In this document: piece by piece, positions 46,950 through 56,380 of the stretch
Numbering within the stretch: position 1 is the stretch's first letter
Layout of the letters: the number at the start of each line of letters is the position of its first letter
Assembly (NCBI RefSeq): GCF_001742225.1
Contig: NZ_CP017075.1
Location: 3,502,001-3,566,000, forward strand
Origin: Novosphingobium resinovorum
Lineage (GTDB): Bacteria; Pseudomonadota; Alphaproteobacteria; Sphingomonadales; Sphingomonadaceae
Reading direction: 5' to 3'
DNA length: 64,000 nucleotides
Notes under the pieces: model-generated
Database searches by the model: none
What the model was told of the DNA's origin: nothing
The model's input: the letters and a program-made list of their open reading frames with translations, nothing else
Position numbers and translations under genes: made by a program

Positions 46950-47825
46950 CTAACGACTCCCCATCTCGATCACGGCGCGGGCGATCGAGACGAGTTCGGC
47001 CTCGCGGTTGACGCCGGCCTTCTGGAAGATCGTGCGCAGTTGGCTCGACACCGTCTGCGCGCTGACACTGCGCATCCGGGCGACTTCCTGCCGCGAATGG
47101 CCCTGCGCCAGCAGCGCGACGATCTCTCCCTCGGCCCGCGTCAACTCGAGCGCGGCGGAGAGGCGGCCGCCCTGATCCCCGGTGAAGCCGAGCGGCGCCT
47201 TGAGCGTGACGATCACACTGGGCGCGAAGCCGAAATTCCAGTGCTGCCGGGGCAGGGCGCAGATCTCGACCAGCAGCGGGCCGTGCACCGACTGCATCCA
47301 CAGTTCGGACGGCATCGCCTGACGGCTGGCGAGGGCGACGCCGATCCGCATCTGCAGCAACCGGTCGAGATCCGGGCGCACGGCCCGCAAGGCCCCCGCG
47401 CGCACTTGCAGGGTATCGGGCGACAGCAGCCGCTCGGCCGCCTGCGTCACCGCGCGAACCCGACCCGTCGCATCCAGCAGGACCGCCGCCGTGCGCATCG
47501 CGTCGAGCGAGCCGCGCAGCATGTCCGCGCCCTGATGCTCGATGGCGGCCTGCAGGCGGATCGCGGCCATGACATGGGGCGCGGCGTCGTGAAGCGCCTG
47601 ACGCTGAACCTCGGTCGTGCGTCCGTCGCTGGCCGAATGGAGCGCGGCGAGCCCGAAGAAGGCGCCGGGGTCGTCCGCCAGCACCAGTTGCGCGCCATGT
47701 TCGGCATCCCAGCGCTGGACGTGTTGGTTGTAGGCTTCGTTGGGGGCGGCGGCGCGAATTGCGTCGTAGTGATGCTCCCACACGACTTCGCCCGGCCCCC
47801 GGCCCGCGGCGACGCGGTAGTTCAC
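46950..47825 (-). CDS. LuxR-type transcriptional regulator; true start probably upstream
   Basis: The C-terminus is a LuxR helix-turn-helix (LTRAEGEIVALLAQGHSRQE, VARMRSVSAQTVSSQLRTIF). The upstream part resembles the sphingomonad LuxR proteins with an N-terminal sensory region. GTG 47825 gives 291 residues, but protein-like sequence continues in frame to at least 48038 (EELGALFARAPFEEAGWDGA, LKALASATGSARAQLIAIGE) with no ATG, GTG or TTG codon before the stop at 48084. An ATA at 48036-48038 follows a GGGGGCAGG site, and CTG is also possible. The real start is unresolved. Confidence 0.8.
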   Translation of the reverse strand: MNYRVAAGRGPGEVVWEHHYDAIRAAAPNEAYNQHVQRWDAEHGAQLVLADDPGAFFGLAALHSASDGRTTEVQRQALHDAAPHVMAAIRLQAAIEHQGADMLRGSLDAMRTAAVLLDATGRVRAVTQAAERLLSPDTLQVRAGALRAVRPDLDRLLQMRIGVALASRQAMPSELWMQSVHGPLLVEICALPRQHWNFGFAPSVIVTLKAPLGFTGDQGGRLSAALELTRAEGEIVALLAQGHSRQEVARMRSVSAQTVSSQLRTIFQKAGVNREAELVSIARAVIEMGSR

Positions 47826-48128
47826 GTCGGGCCGATGCCCGCCGATCGCGAGGAAATCGTCGATATAGCCTTCGGAGATGTCGGTGACCCAGTTGAAGAG
47901 CGTGTGGCTTTCACCGATGGCGATAAGCTGCGCCCGCGCCGAACCCGTCGCGCTGGCCAGAGCCTTCAGTGCGCCGTCCCAACCGGCCTCTTCGAATGGA
48001 GCGCGCGCGAAGAGCGCCCCCAGTTCCTCGATTCGTATGGTCCTGCCCCCCGACTGCGACCGGGAAACAATGTGAACTGCGCGTCAACTTTACGCAAGCC
48101 CATGTAAAACGGGGCGGATCGAGGGGCG

Positions 48129-48146
48129 ATACCATGATCATGGTAT
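48129..48146. promoter_or_regulatory. 18-bp perfect palindrome
   Basis: ATACCATGATCATGGTAT is a perfect 18-bp palindrome in the intergenic region between the LuxR-type gene (minus) and the small-RNA candidate (plus). Its size suits a dimeric regulator's operator. A looser dyad, TTTAC-N10-GTAAA, lies at 48089-48108. Confidence 0.55.
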
Positions 48147-48260
48147 GCGCCGAATCACCATTTCGGGCATCTGCGTAGATGCGACCCGAAGGATCGGTAA
48201 TTCTAATGCGATCCTTTACCAAACTACCCGGGGCCTGGTTGCAGGCCCCGGGCTTTCTTT
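48146..48260 (+). ncRNA. Candidate structured small RNA with its own terminator
   Basis: No plus-strand gene precedes the strong terminator at 48227-48260, yet the 80 bases before it can fold into consecutive hairpins: TTCGGG/CCCGAA (48162-48167 with 48185-48190) enclosing CATCT/AGATG (48168-48172, 48177-48181), then GGATCG/CGATCC (48191-48196, 48209-48214), and a single-stranded TTTACCAAACTA. This is the layout of a trans-acting sRNA of about 115 nt. The 5' end is not determined. A riboswitch is less likely because no plus-strand gene follows. Confidence 0.5.
48227..48260 (+). terminator. Orphan intrinsic terminator
   Basis: CCCGGGGCCTG and CAGGCCCCGGG form an 11-bp perfect stem with a GTTG loop, followed by CTTTCTTT. 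The T-tract is on the plus strand only, so it does not serve the minus-strand rutA gene. Confidence 0.85.
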
Positions 48261-48355
48261 GTGGGGGTGGCGGCACTTTGACGTGATTCGCGGGAACCCG
48301 GAAACCCACCTTGCGACATTGCGTGTCAGGTGGCCGCCAAACGGATTTTCGCGCT

Positions 48356-49426
<1,071 letters not shown>

Positions 49427-49429
49427 GGA

Positions 49430-50212
49430 CTAGCTCTCCAGAAACTTGACGACGAGGCGGTTGAAGCCCGCGGGATCGGTGACGTTGCAGGCATGGCCGC
49501 CCCATCCAAAGGTGGCGACGTCGGCCGCGGGGATCGGTCCGGCAAGGTCCAGTGAGGCCGCGCAAGGCACGAGGAAATCGTCGCGCGTGGCGATGACGAG
49601 GGTTTCGCCCAGCCTGGCCAGCCGCTCGGCCGCAGGGGCATAGGCGCTGACCGCGGCGATGCGCTTTTCCATCGTCTCCGCGCCGGGGAAGCCCGCGATG
49701 TGGTGCGCAAGGTCAGCCTCGAGCAGCGCGTCGTTGGCGGCGATCCAGTCGGGCGGGTAGAGGAACAGCGGCTGCGCGCGCAGGAACGGCTCGTTCCCGG
49801 CATGACGCAGCAGGGCGAGGCGGGCCTCGAAGCAGCGGCGGGTGTGCGGGGAGAGGGTGCGCCAGCCGTTGATCACCACCAGCTTGTCGATCCGGCCGGA
49901 GGCGAGGGCGGTCTCGATCCCGATCATCCCGCCCAGCGCGTGGCCGACGAAGTGTGCTCGCGTGATGCCGAGCGCATCCATCAGCGCGATGACATCCTGC
50001 GCCATGTCCTCGATCGAGGTCGTTTCCGGCAGCGCGCGATCGCTGCGGCCGGTGCCGCGCTGGTCGTAGGTCAGGACGCGGTGGTTCGCGGAGAGTGCGG
50101 CGAGGTTGGGCTGCCAGTAGGCGCCGCTGCCGCCGAGGCCGCTCGACAGGATCAGCGTGGGCGCGCCTTCGGGGCCGTGGAACTCGTAGTGGAGGCCGGC
50201 GGCAGTGCTCAT
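49430..50212 (-). CDS. rutD: Putative carbamate hydrolase RutD
   Basis: This 260-residue alpha/beta-hydrolase-fold protein has LILSSGLGGSGAYWQPNLAA, YDQRGTGRSD, and at the nucleophile elbow VGHALGGMIG, with alanine where serine is usual. E. coli RutD has the same GHALG, so this is a family trait. RutD accelerates aminoacrylate turnover or carbamate breakdown in the Rut pathway. HACNVTDPAGFN near the C-terminus matches the family. Confidence 0.93.
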   Translation of the reverse strand: MSTAAGLHYEFHGPEGAPTLILSSGLGGSGAYWQPNLAALSANHRVLTYDQRGTGRSDRALPETTSIEDMAQDVIALMDALGITRAHFVGHALGGMIGIETALASGRIDKLVVINGWRTLSPHTRRCFEARLALLRHAGNEPFLRAQPLFLYPPDWIAANDALLEADLAHHIAGFPGAETMEKRIAAVSAYAPAAERLARLGETLVIATRDDFLVPCAASLDLAGPIPAADVATFGWGGHACNVTDPAGFNRLVVKFLES

Positions 50213-50230
50213 GCGCGACGGGGCTTCGAT

Positions 50231-50432
50231 GCTTCGACAGGCTCAGCACTCAGCCTGAGCGGGGTTAGGGGGCGATGCCACTGAACCGAACCACTCCCTC
50301 GTCGTTGCGAGCGCAGCGAAGCAATCCAGGGCAGTTTTGCGCCGCCCTGGATTGCTTCGCTGCGCTCGCAATGACGATTCAAGGTCTTTGGTAGCCTGCG
50401 CTGTCTCCGCTCACCCTGAGCCTGTCGAAGGG
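50231..50432. repeat. Composite repeat: family B nested between family C arms, inside the rut operon
   Basis: A family C arm pair (GCTTCGACAGGCTCAG at 50230, CTCAGCCTGAGCGG) is followed by the family B palindrome (50301-50375) and another family C arm (CCGCTCACCCTGAGCCTGTC, ending 50432) that abuts the rutC stop codon. It fills the 220-bp gap between rutC and rutD. Confidence 0.88.
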
Positions 50433-50822
50433 TCATGCCAGATGCGCCACCGACGCGATCTCGACGAGGCAGTCGGGCTTCACGAGGTCGGTCTTGATGC
50501 AGTAGCGCGCAGGCTTGTCGCCGGGAAAGTACTCGGCATAGACGGCGTTGAACGCGGCGTAGTCGGCCATGTCCTTGAGGAAGATGTGGTTCATGGCGAC
50601 GTCGGCCATGGTGCCGCCCGCGGCCTCCACGGTGATCCGGATCGCCTCCAGCACGTGGCGGGTCTGCGCCGCCGCATCGCCGACATGCAGGACAGTGCCG
50701 CCTTCGCCCAGCGCCAGCATGCCCGAGACGTAGAGCACGTTACCCGCTTTCGCCCCGGCCGAATAGGGCGCGATCGGGGTGGGGAACTCGGACGGGTTCA
50801 CGGCTTCGAAGGGCATCGTCAC
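50433..50822 (-). CDS. rutC: 3-aminoacrylate deaminase RutC
   Basis: The 129-residue Rid/YjgF-family protein has [20 protein letters not shown], the catalytic arginine in [20 protein letters not shown] and VEIASVAH. RutC deaminates aminoacrylate to malonate semialdehyde. ATG 50822 overlaps the rutB stop by 4 bp. Confidence 0.93.
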   Translation of the reverse strand: MTMPFEAVNPSEFPTPIAPYSAGAKAGNVLYVSGMLALGEGGTVLHVGDAAAQTRHVLEAIRITVEAAGGTMADVAMNHIFLKDMADYAAFNAVYAEYFPGDKPARYCIKTDLVKPDCLVEIASVAHLA

Positions 50823-51565
50823 TCCTTTGGTGGAAGCTGGCTCACGGCAGTGCGGAAATCGGCGACCGTGCTGACCCAGCCGAAGAACTTCTCGACGTTG
50901 TAGGCGGTGGCCTCCTTGATGAAGTCGGGGCCGAGGTGATGCGTCGCATCCTCCAGCAGCACGCCGAAGTATTCGAGGTGGAAGCCGTCGCGCAGGGTCG
51001 ATTCGACGCAGACGTTGGTGGCGATGCCGGTGAACACCAGCGTGCGGATGCCGCGCGCGCGCAGGACGGAATCGAGCTGCGAGTTGAAGAAGGCCGAATA
51101 GCGCGGCTTGTGGACGCGAAGGTCGCCGTCCTTCGGTGTCAGCGCATCGACCAGTTCGTAGTCCCAGCCGCCGCGCGCGAGGAACTTGCCCGAGAGTTCG
51201 GGGCGCCTGCGCATGGTCTTGAGCGCGTTGGACTTGTGGAAGTTGGGCGAGAGCGGCGTGCCTGCCTCGACATAGTCGGCGTCCCAGCCGTTCTGCAGGA
51301 ACACCACCGTCATCCCGGCCGCGCGGGCGGTGTCGAGCACTTCGGCGATATGGCCGATAGTGGCGGCGGCGGGCCCGACGTCGAAGCCCGCCTCGTCCAC
51401 GTAGCCGCCTTTGGAGGCATAAGCGTTCTGCATGTCGACGACGATGACGGCGGTTGTCGCCGGATCGAGCCGGATGGCCTCGGGCCGCGCAGGAAGCACT
51501 GCGGAGGAGTGGGAACCGGGGGACGGGTCGACGATGATCTCGCTCACCCCGATACTATCGAGCAC
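50819..51565 (-). CDS. rutB: Ureidoacrylate/peroxyureidoacrylate amidohydrolase RutB
   Basis: The 248-residue isochorismatase-fold hydrolase has the Asp in [19 protein letters not shown], a Lys in [18 protein letters not shown] and the nucleophilic cysteine in [20 protein letters not shown]. It releases carbamate from ureidoacrylate. First gene of the cluster rutB-rutC-rutD-rutA; E. coli order is rutABCDEFG. Confidence 0.93.
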   Translation of the reverse strand: MLDSIGVSEIIVDPSPGSHSSAVLPARPEAIRLDPATTAVIVVDMQNAYASKGGYVDEAGFDVGPAAATIGHIAEVLDTARAAGMTVVFLQNGWDADYVEAGTPLSPNFHKSNALKTMRRRPELSGKFLARGGWDYELVDALTPKDGDLRVHKPRYSAFFNSQLDSVLRARGIRTLVFTGIATNVCVESTLRDGFHLEYFGVLLEDATHHLGPDFIKEATAYNVEKFFGWVSTVADFRTAVSQLPPKE

Positions 51566-51657
51566 AGGTCCGGGGTGGTCAAGGTGGCTGTTAAGCGCCT
51601 GATAGCTTTACGGGGAATCGCCCTTGCGAGCGGAGGTGGACGGGGAAAACCCGGCCC

Positions 51658-52122
51658 TCACACGGCCGAGGGGCGCGGCTCCTGCGGCCTGACGCCCAGC
51701 AGGCGCTCCAGCGCCGCTGCGAAGCCGGCGTTGCGCTGGCGGTTGGACGACTGGATGCGATCGAGGTCGAGCCCACTGCCGCCGGTCAGCAGCACGCCGA
51801 ACTCGCCCTTGCCGACCCAGCGCACTTGCGCCTGCAGGTCCGCCTGTCCGGGCAGCGAGACGCGCAGCATCTCGCCGGTGCTCGGCTGCAAGGTGCGCGA
51901 GGCGATGCACATGCCGCCGGGCGAGACGTTGCGCACGATGACGTCCTCGCCCGTTCGCCCCTCGCCGCCGATGACGGCCTTGATCAGCGTCCGCACACGC
52001 GGCGCGCGCTGCTGTTGCGCGCCCTGGCCGGCGGCGGCTTCCGACGAGACGGAGGCTCGCCGCGCCAGCGCTTTCAGCCACTCGGGTCGCTCGCTGCTCG
52101 CGAAATCATCGATGTCCGCCAT
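51658..52122 (-). CDS. PilZ-domain protein
   Basis: The 154-residue protein carries a PilZ domain (about residues 40-115): the Arg-rich start RAPRVRTLIKAVI and the NVSPGGMCI motif (D/NxSxxG) of cyclic di-GMP binders, then GEMLRVSLPG and VRWVGKGEFGVLL. c-di-GMP binding is plausible but the RxxxR motif is not perfect. ATG 52122 chosen; 52164 would add 14 residues. Confidence 0.8.
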   Translation of the reverse strand: MADIDDFASSERPEWLKALARRASVSSEAAAGQGAQQQRAPRVRTLIKAVIGGEGRTGEDVIVRNVSPGGMCIASRTLQPSTGEMLRVSLPGQADLQAQVRWVGKGEFGVLLTGGSGLDLDRIQSSNRQRNAGFAAALERLLGVRPQEPRPSAV

Positions 52123-52438
52123 GGGATCGGCTACCTCTTCGCATTCGTGTCCCCGGTGCATCATCTAGCGCGGTCGAACCGGCGGCGCTGCGGTGGGGGG
52201 TGAGAACGATGCGCCAGCCGGTTCGCGTTTATTGTGCAGTCGCACAGTTCCCGGATGGTTAACAAATCCCTTACGTAAGTTGCCCTGTGAAAACGATTGA
52301 ATTGGCGGTAGGGATGCTTTGGGTGCCGTTATGGTGCCTCCGGGTGCCGGTCTGTTCCGGGTTCTTCCGTTGCAAAATCTGCATTTTAGTCACCGCCCTC
52401 TTGTCGCGGTGCAGTAAAACCTGACATGACAAGCCGAC

Positions 52439-54532
52439 ATGCTCCGCCAGTACGAACTCGTCGAACGCGTCAAGGAATACGCTCCGGAGGCCGATGAGGC
52501 CCTCCTGAACCGTGCCTACGTCTATACCGTGCAGAAGCACGGCACCCAGAAACGCGCCAGTGGCGACCCCTATTTCAGCCATCCGGTCGAAGTGGCGGGC
52601 CTGATGACCGAGCTGAAGCTCGATCAGCAGACCATCATCACCGCGTTGCTCCACGACACTGTCGAAGACACCCTCGCCACGATCGAGGAGATCGACAAGC
52701 TGTTCGGCCCCGACGTCGCGCGGCTGGTCGACGGCGTCACCAAGCTCTCCAAGATCGAGGTGATGACCGAGAGCGAACGCGCGGCGGAAAACCTGCGCAA
52801 GTTCCTGCTGGCGATGAGCGAGGACTTGCGCGTTCTCCTCGTCAAGCTGGCCGATCGCCTGCACAACATGCGCACCCTCCATTACATCAAGAAGGAGGAC
52901 AAGCGCCGCCGTATCGCCCGCGAGACCATGGATATCTACGCCCCGCTCGCCGAGCGCGTGGGCATGTACGAATACATGCGTGAGATGCAATTGCTCGCCT
53001 TCGAACAGCTGGAACCCGAAGGCTACGCCACGATCACCGGCCGCCTTGCGCAGATCCGCAGCGAAGAGGGCGGGCAGGTCGACGAACTGGCGCTGTCGAT
53101 CAAGCAGGTGCTGGCCGAGGCGGGCCTCAACGTCGAGGTTTCCGGCCGCGAGAAGCACCCCTATTCGATCTGGCGCAAGATGGCCGAGCGCCACGTCAAC
53201 TTCGAGCAGATCACCGACATCATGGCCTTCCGCGTTCTGACGGACAGCGTGGACGACTGTTACCGCGCGCTCGGCGTGCTGCATCAGGCGTGGCAGATGA
53301 TCCCGGGGCGCTTCAAGGACTACATCTCGACGCCCAAGTCGAACGGCTACCAGTCGCTGCACACGGCGCTGATCTTCCAGCGCTCGATGCGTATCGAGGT
53401 ACAAATCCGCACGCGCGAGATGCACCGGCTCAACGAATTCGGCCTCGCCGCGCATTGGGCCTACAAGCAGGGCGGCGCGCGGCCCGACGGGCAGGTCGGC
53501 TGGCTGCGCGACCTGATTGAGATCGTCGACGCCAGCCACGACGCCGAGGAACTGCTCGAGAACACCAAGATGGCGATCTACCAGGATCGCATCTTCGCCT
53601 TCACCCCTAAGGGCGCGCTGTTCCAGCTGCCCAAGGGTTCGACGGCGGTGGATTTCGCGTATGCGGTGCACACCAATCTCGGCAACGCAGCGGTCGGCGT
53701 GAAGATCAACAACCGGCACGTGCCGATGCGCACGCAGCTTGCGAACGGCGACGTGGTGGAGATCATCAAGAGCACCACCTCGGAGCCGCAGCTTTCGTGG
53801 CTGGGCTTCGTCGTCACCGGCAAGGCCCGCGCCGCCATCCGCCGCGCCGTCCGCGCCAAGGAACGCGCCGAAGTCGCCGAGATCGGCGGCAAGCTCTACG
53901 ACGAGATCGCCGGCCGCCTGCCGCAGCGCCTCGGCAAGAAGGCGCTTGCCCACGCGGTCGAGCGCCTGGACCTCCGCGACGAGGAAGACCTGATGTTCGC
54001 GATCGGTTCGGGCCGCCTGTCGGACCGTCAGGTCATGGAGGCATTGGTCCCAGGCAGCACGGCGGAACTGCCCGAAGACCCCGAATGGACCCGCACCGAA
54101 CGCGCGATCTCGATCCGTGGTCTCACGGCGGGGGTCGGCTTCGAGCTGGCGGAATGCTGCCACCCGGTCCCCGGCGACCGCATCGTCGGCCTGCGTCGCC
54201 CGGATCACAAGGTGGAAGTCCACGCGATCGACTGCATGACGCTGGCGAGCGGCGTCGATGCCGACTGGCTCGACCTGTCATGGGGCGAGCGCACCACAGG
54301 CGCGGTCGGACGCCTGCAGCTTATCCTCTACAACCGCCCGGGTACGCTCGCCGAAGTCACGCAGATCCTTGCGAGCAACCGCGCCAATGTCACCAACCTG
54401 CAGATGACCCAGCGCGACGAGCCCTTCGGCACTTACGAGGTGGACCTCGAGGTTTCCGACCTCGCGCACCTCACCCGCATCGTCGGCGCCCTGCGCGCCA
54501 GCGAAGCGGTGGCCGACGCTGAACGCATCTGA
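52439..54532 (+). CDS. rsh: Bifunctional (p)ppGpp synthetase/hydrolase Rsh
   Basis: This 697-residue RelA/SpoT homologue sets stringent-response alarmone levels. The hydrolase half has the HD motif (FSHPVEVAGLM, LLHDTVEDT), so it should degrade ppGpp. The synthetase half has RFKDYISTPKSNGYQSLHT, with the RxKD motif typical of bifunctional enzymes, and EVQIRTREMHRLNEFGLAAH. TGS (IFAFTPKGALFQLPKGSTAV) and C-terminal ACT (LILYNRPGTLAEVTQILASN) domains follow. The 270-bp upstream region should hold the promoter. Confidence 0.96.
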   Translation: MLRQYELVERVKEYAPEADEALLNRAYVYTVQKHGTQKRASGDPYFSHPVEVAGLMTELKLDQQTIITALLHDTVEDTLATIEEIDKLFGPDVARLVDGVTKLSKIEVMTESERAAENLRKFLLAMSEDLRVLLVKLADRLHNMRTLHYIKKEDKRRRIARETMDIYAPLAERVGMYEYMREMQLLAFEQLEPEGYATITGRLAQIRSEEGGQVDELALSIKQVLAEAGLNVEVSGREKHPYSIWRKMAERHVNFEQITDIMAFRVLTDSVDDCYRALGVLHQAWQMIPGRFKDYISTPKSNGYQSLHTALIFQRSMRIEVQIRTREMHRLNEFGLAAHWAYKQGGARPDGQVGWLRDLIEIVDASHDAEELLENTKMAIYQDRIFAFTPKGALFQLPKGSTAVDFAYAVHTNLGNAAVGVKINNRHVPMRTQLANGDVVEIIKSTTSEPQLSWLGFVVTGKARAAIRRAVRAKERAEVAEIGGKLYDEIAGRLPQRLGKKALAHAVERLDLRDEEDLMFAIGSGRLSDRQVMEALVPGSTAELPEDPEWTRTERAISIRGLTAGVGFELAECCHPVPGDRIVGLRRPDHKVEVHAIDCMTLASGVDADWLDLSWGERTTGAVGRLQLILYNRPGTLAEVTQILASNRANVTNLQMTQRDEPFGTYEVDLEVSDLAHLTRIVGALRASEAVADAERI

Positions 54533-54540
54533 CCAAATTC

Positions 54541-54597
54541 CTCCCCGAGCTTGCTCGGGGAGGGGGACCGCCCGCGTAGCGGGTGGTGGAGGGGGCT
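54541..54597. repeat. Imperfect intergenic repeat, family E copy 2
   Basis: CTCCCCGAGCTTGCTCGGGGAG hairpin (CTCCCCGAGC/GCTCGGGGAG) followed by ACCGCCCGCGTAGCGGGTGGT. Similar to the hairpin-containing element at 35839-35962. It separates the convergent rsh and DUF1905 genes. Confidence 0.75.
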
Positions 54598-54603
54598 ACT
54601 CCC

Positions 54604-54930
54604 TCAGAACGTCAGCGAAACCTCGACGTCATCGCCTTCTCCGATCCCTTCGGCCTTGCGCACGGCGGCCTTCACCGGCAGCAGCCAGCCGCCGTCGGAC
54701 TTGCTCGGAAACACCGAGGTTGCGAACTCGGTCGCGCCGATCCGCGCCTTGACCTTGAGCGAGCCGAACCCGCGCGCGGTGCCTTCCAGCTTGCGCATGA
54801 TCGCCGTGCCGGACAGCGTCTCGCCCGCCGCGCCATCGATGGTGAGGAAGTGCCAGGTGCCGTTATTCGCCCCTCCGGTCCAGCGCCACAGACGGCCGGC
54901 GTGCCGCAGGTGCTCGCTGTGTGCGCTCAT
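54604..54930 (-). CDS. DUF1905-domain protein
   Basis: This 108-residue protein matches DUF1905 in its WRWTGGANNGTWHFLTIDGA and GWLLPVKAAVRKAEGIGEGD segments, a small beta-barrel family of unknown function. The start overlaps the stop of the upstream cyclophilin gene by 4 bp. Confidence 0.8.
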   Translation of the reverse strand: MSAHSEHLRHAGRLWRWTGGANNGTWHFLTIDGAAGETLSGTAIMRKLEGTARGFGSLKVKARIGATEFATSVFPSKSDGGWLLPVKAAVRKAEGIGEGDDVEVSLTF

Positions 54931-55907
54931 GGCTTCGTCGCGTCCTGCTTCACGGGCCGGATCGGCACGGGTGCATTGCAGACGTCCACCCCGCCCGCGG
55001 GCTGGATGTAGAAGCTGTCCTTCCGGTTCGCGCGCTTGTCGACGTAGGCGGCGAAGCTCGCGCTCTCGGTGGAGAGGTATTCGTAGGCAGGCAGGTCCGC
55101 CAGGTCGCTGCCCATCCGCACGGAGACGATCGGCGTGCGCTCTTCAGGCGTTTCATAGAAGCCCAGCGCACCTGTACCGCGCGGTAGCGACGACAGGTGC
55201 TCCATCCCCGCGATGATCCGCCCGACGAGTGCGATGTTGCGGTCCAGCTGACGCGGCGCTTGTCCGATCACGGTGTAGAGTTCGGCGCCGGTGCCGGTAT
55301 CGGGTGAGAGATTGCGGCCAACGCCGACCATGCCGTAGCAGTGGACGGGCCAGCCTGTGCGGCCATCTGCCGCGATGGGCCAGCCGTGATCGAACAGCGT
55401 CAGGCCGTTGCGCAGATAGGAATCCGGATTGGTTGGGATCGTCGCAGGTTGTCCGGGCTCTTGCGCGCTGCGCTGCATGAAGCTCGATCGCAACCTTTCG
55501 TCGAGCGGCGTTACGTAGCCCTTCTCGGTTGGCTTCGCCAATCCCGCAGGCAAAGCCTTTGCCTTGCCCGGCGTCTCGCCATCGGGATCGCCCCACTGCA
55601 CGACATAGTTGTCCTGCACTCGCACGACTGCGATCCCGTCGAACCAGTGCGCGGCCACCAGCTTGCGGATGTTCCCGACCCACCCTTGCGAGAACGGCGC
55701 TGGCATCAACTGTATCACCACGCGGCGCGACCCGCCCTTGGCGTCGGGCGCAAGATCCATGACCATCAGGTCGCCCGGCGCGATACGCTGCCAGTCGGAA
55801 GCGGGAGCGGTATCGACGACGTCATTGGGCGTGACCGGCTTGTCCCCGGCCGCCAGCGAAGGCGTGGCAAGAGCGGCAAGTGCGACGGCGGAAAAGAAAG
55901 TGCGCAT
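54927..55907 (-). CDS. Exported cyclophilin-type peptidyl-prolyl isomerase
   Basis: The 326-residue protein has a signal peptide (ending near SLAAGD, residue 20) and a cyclophilin domain with VAAHWFDGIAVVRVQDNYVV, QWGDPDGE and the downstream PDTGTGAELYTVIGQAPRQL. It is longer than single-domain cyclophilins because of insertions. It probably assists folding of envelope proteins. First gene of a two-gene unit with DUF1905. Confidence 0.85.
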   Translation of the reverse strand: MRTFFSAVALAALATPSLAAGDKPVTPNDVVDTAPASDWQRIAPGDLMVMDLAPDAKGGSRRVVIQLMPAPFSQGWVGNIRKLVAAHWFDGIAVVRVQDNYVVQWGDPDGETPGKAKALPAGLAKPTEKGYVTPLDERLRSSFMQRSAQEPGQPATIPTNPDSYLRNGLTLFDHGWPIAADGRTGWPVHCYGMVGVGRNLSPDTGTGAELYTVIGQAPRQLDRNIALVGRIIAGMEHLSSLPRGTGALGFYETPEERTPIVSVRMGSDLADLPAYEYLSTESASFAAYVDKRANRKDSFYIQPAGGVDVCNAPVPIRPVKQDATKP

Positions 55908-55985
55908 GAAGGCTTCATGCCATCACCACACCGCTTGCGAAACCCCGCGGGACTCGTTAGTGGCGGCCTCCTTACCAGTGCATGC

Positions 55986-56076
55986 GGAGCGGTGGCCGAG
56001 TGGTCGAAGGCGCTCGCCTGGAAAGTGAGTATACGCCAAAAGCGTATCGAGGGTTCGAATCCCTCCCGCTCCGCCA
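55986..56076 (+). tRNA. tRNA-Ser (anticodon GGA)
   Basis: The 91-nt sequence folds with acceptor stem GGAGCGG/CCGCTCC, D arm GGCCGAGTGGTCGAAGGC, anticodon loop CTGGAAA (anticodon GGA), a long type II variable arm, T arm GAGGGTTCGAATCCCTC and encoded CCA. Its 3' end is the attachment site of the downstream genomic island, and the gene remains intact after integration. Confidence 0.97.
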
Positions 56077-56080
56077 ACTG
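56063..56080 (+). other. attL of the genomic island
   Basis: CTCCCGCTCCGCCAACTG overlaps the last 14 bases of tRNA-Ser and is exactly repeated at 63201-63218. Bases on either side of the 18-bp match differ between the two sites. Confidence 0.9.
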
Positions 56081-56380
56081 TCGTTGAAATAGAACGATTA
56101 AATTGAGAATCGAAGCCCGGTTCCCATAACCGCTCCCCGATAACGATGTTGCTAGACAATCGATTTGTTCTAGCCGAGCGATCTGGAACCTTCTTTTTTG
56201 AGATTTTTGCCTGGGGGCGGGGGGGATGGTTCGAGCGCAATCGCGTGAACCTGGGTCCATCGCGACCTTTGCGACAAAACCAATTTTTCAAAGTTTTCCC
56301 GCCCTGGTGATCCCGCTTTCCGAGAGATGGGGGCTGAGCTATGCCTGAAATTAGGTAACTGCTCATTGGAGAACGAAGGC
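56081..56380. other. Island left-end non-coding region with arm-type site
   Basis: No gene is seen. Bases 56120-56142 start GTTCCCATAACC and end CTCCCCGATA, matching 20 of 23 positions with 63050-63072 near the right end in the same orientation. Such paired sites near both ends are expected for integrase arm binding. A G-rich run lies near 56214-56226. Confidence 0.6.

Noticed and set aside
48227..48260. Terminator assigned to rutA on the minus strand
   Set aside because: The T-tract follows the stem only on the plus strand.
49430..50212. Alanine at the RutD nucleophile position as a sign of inactivation
   Set aside because: E. coli RutD has the same GHALG sequence, so this is normal for the family.
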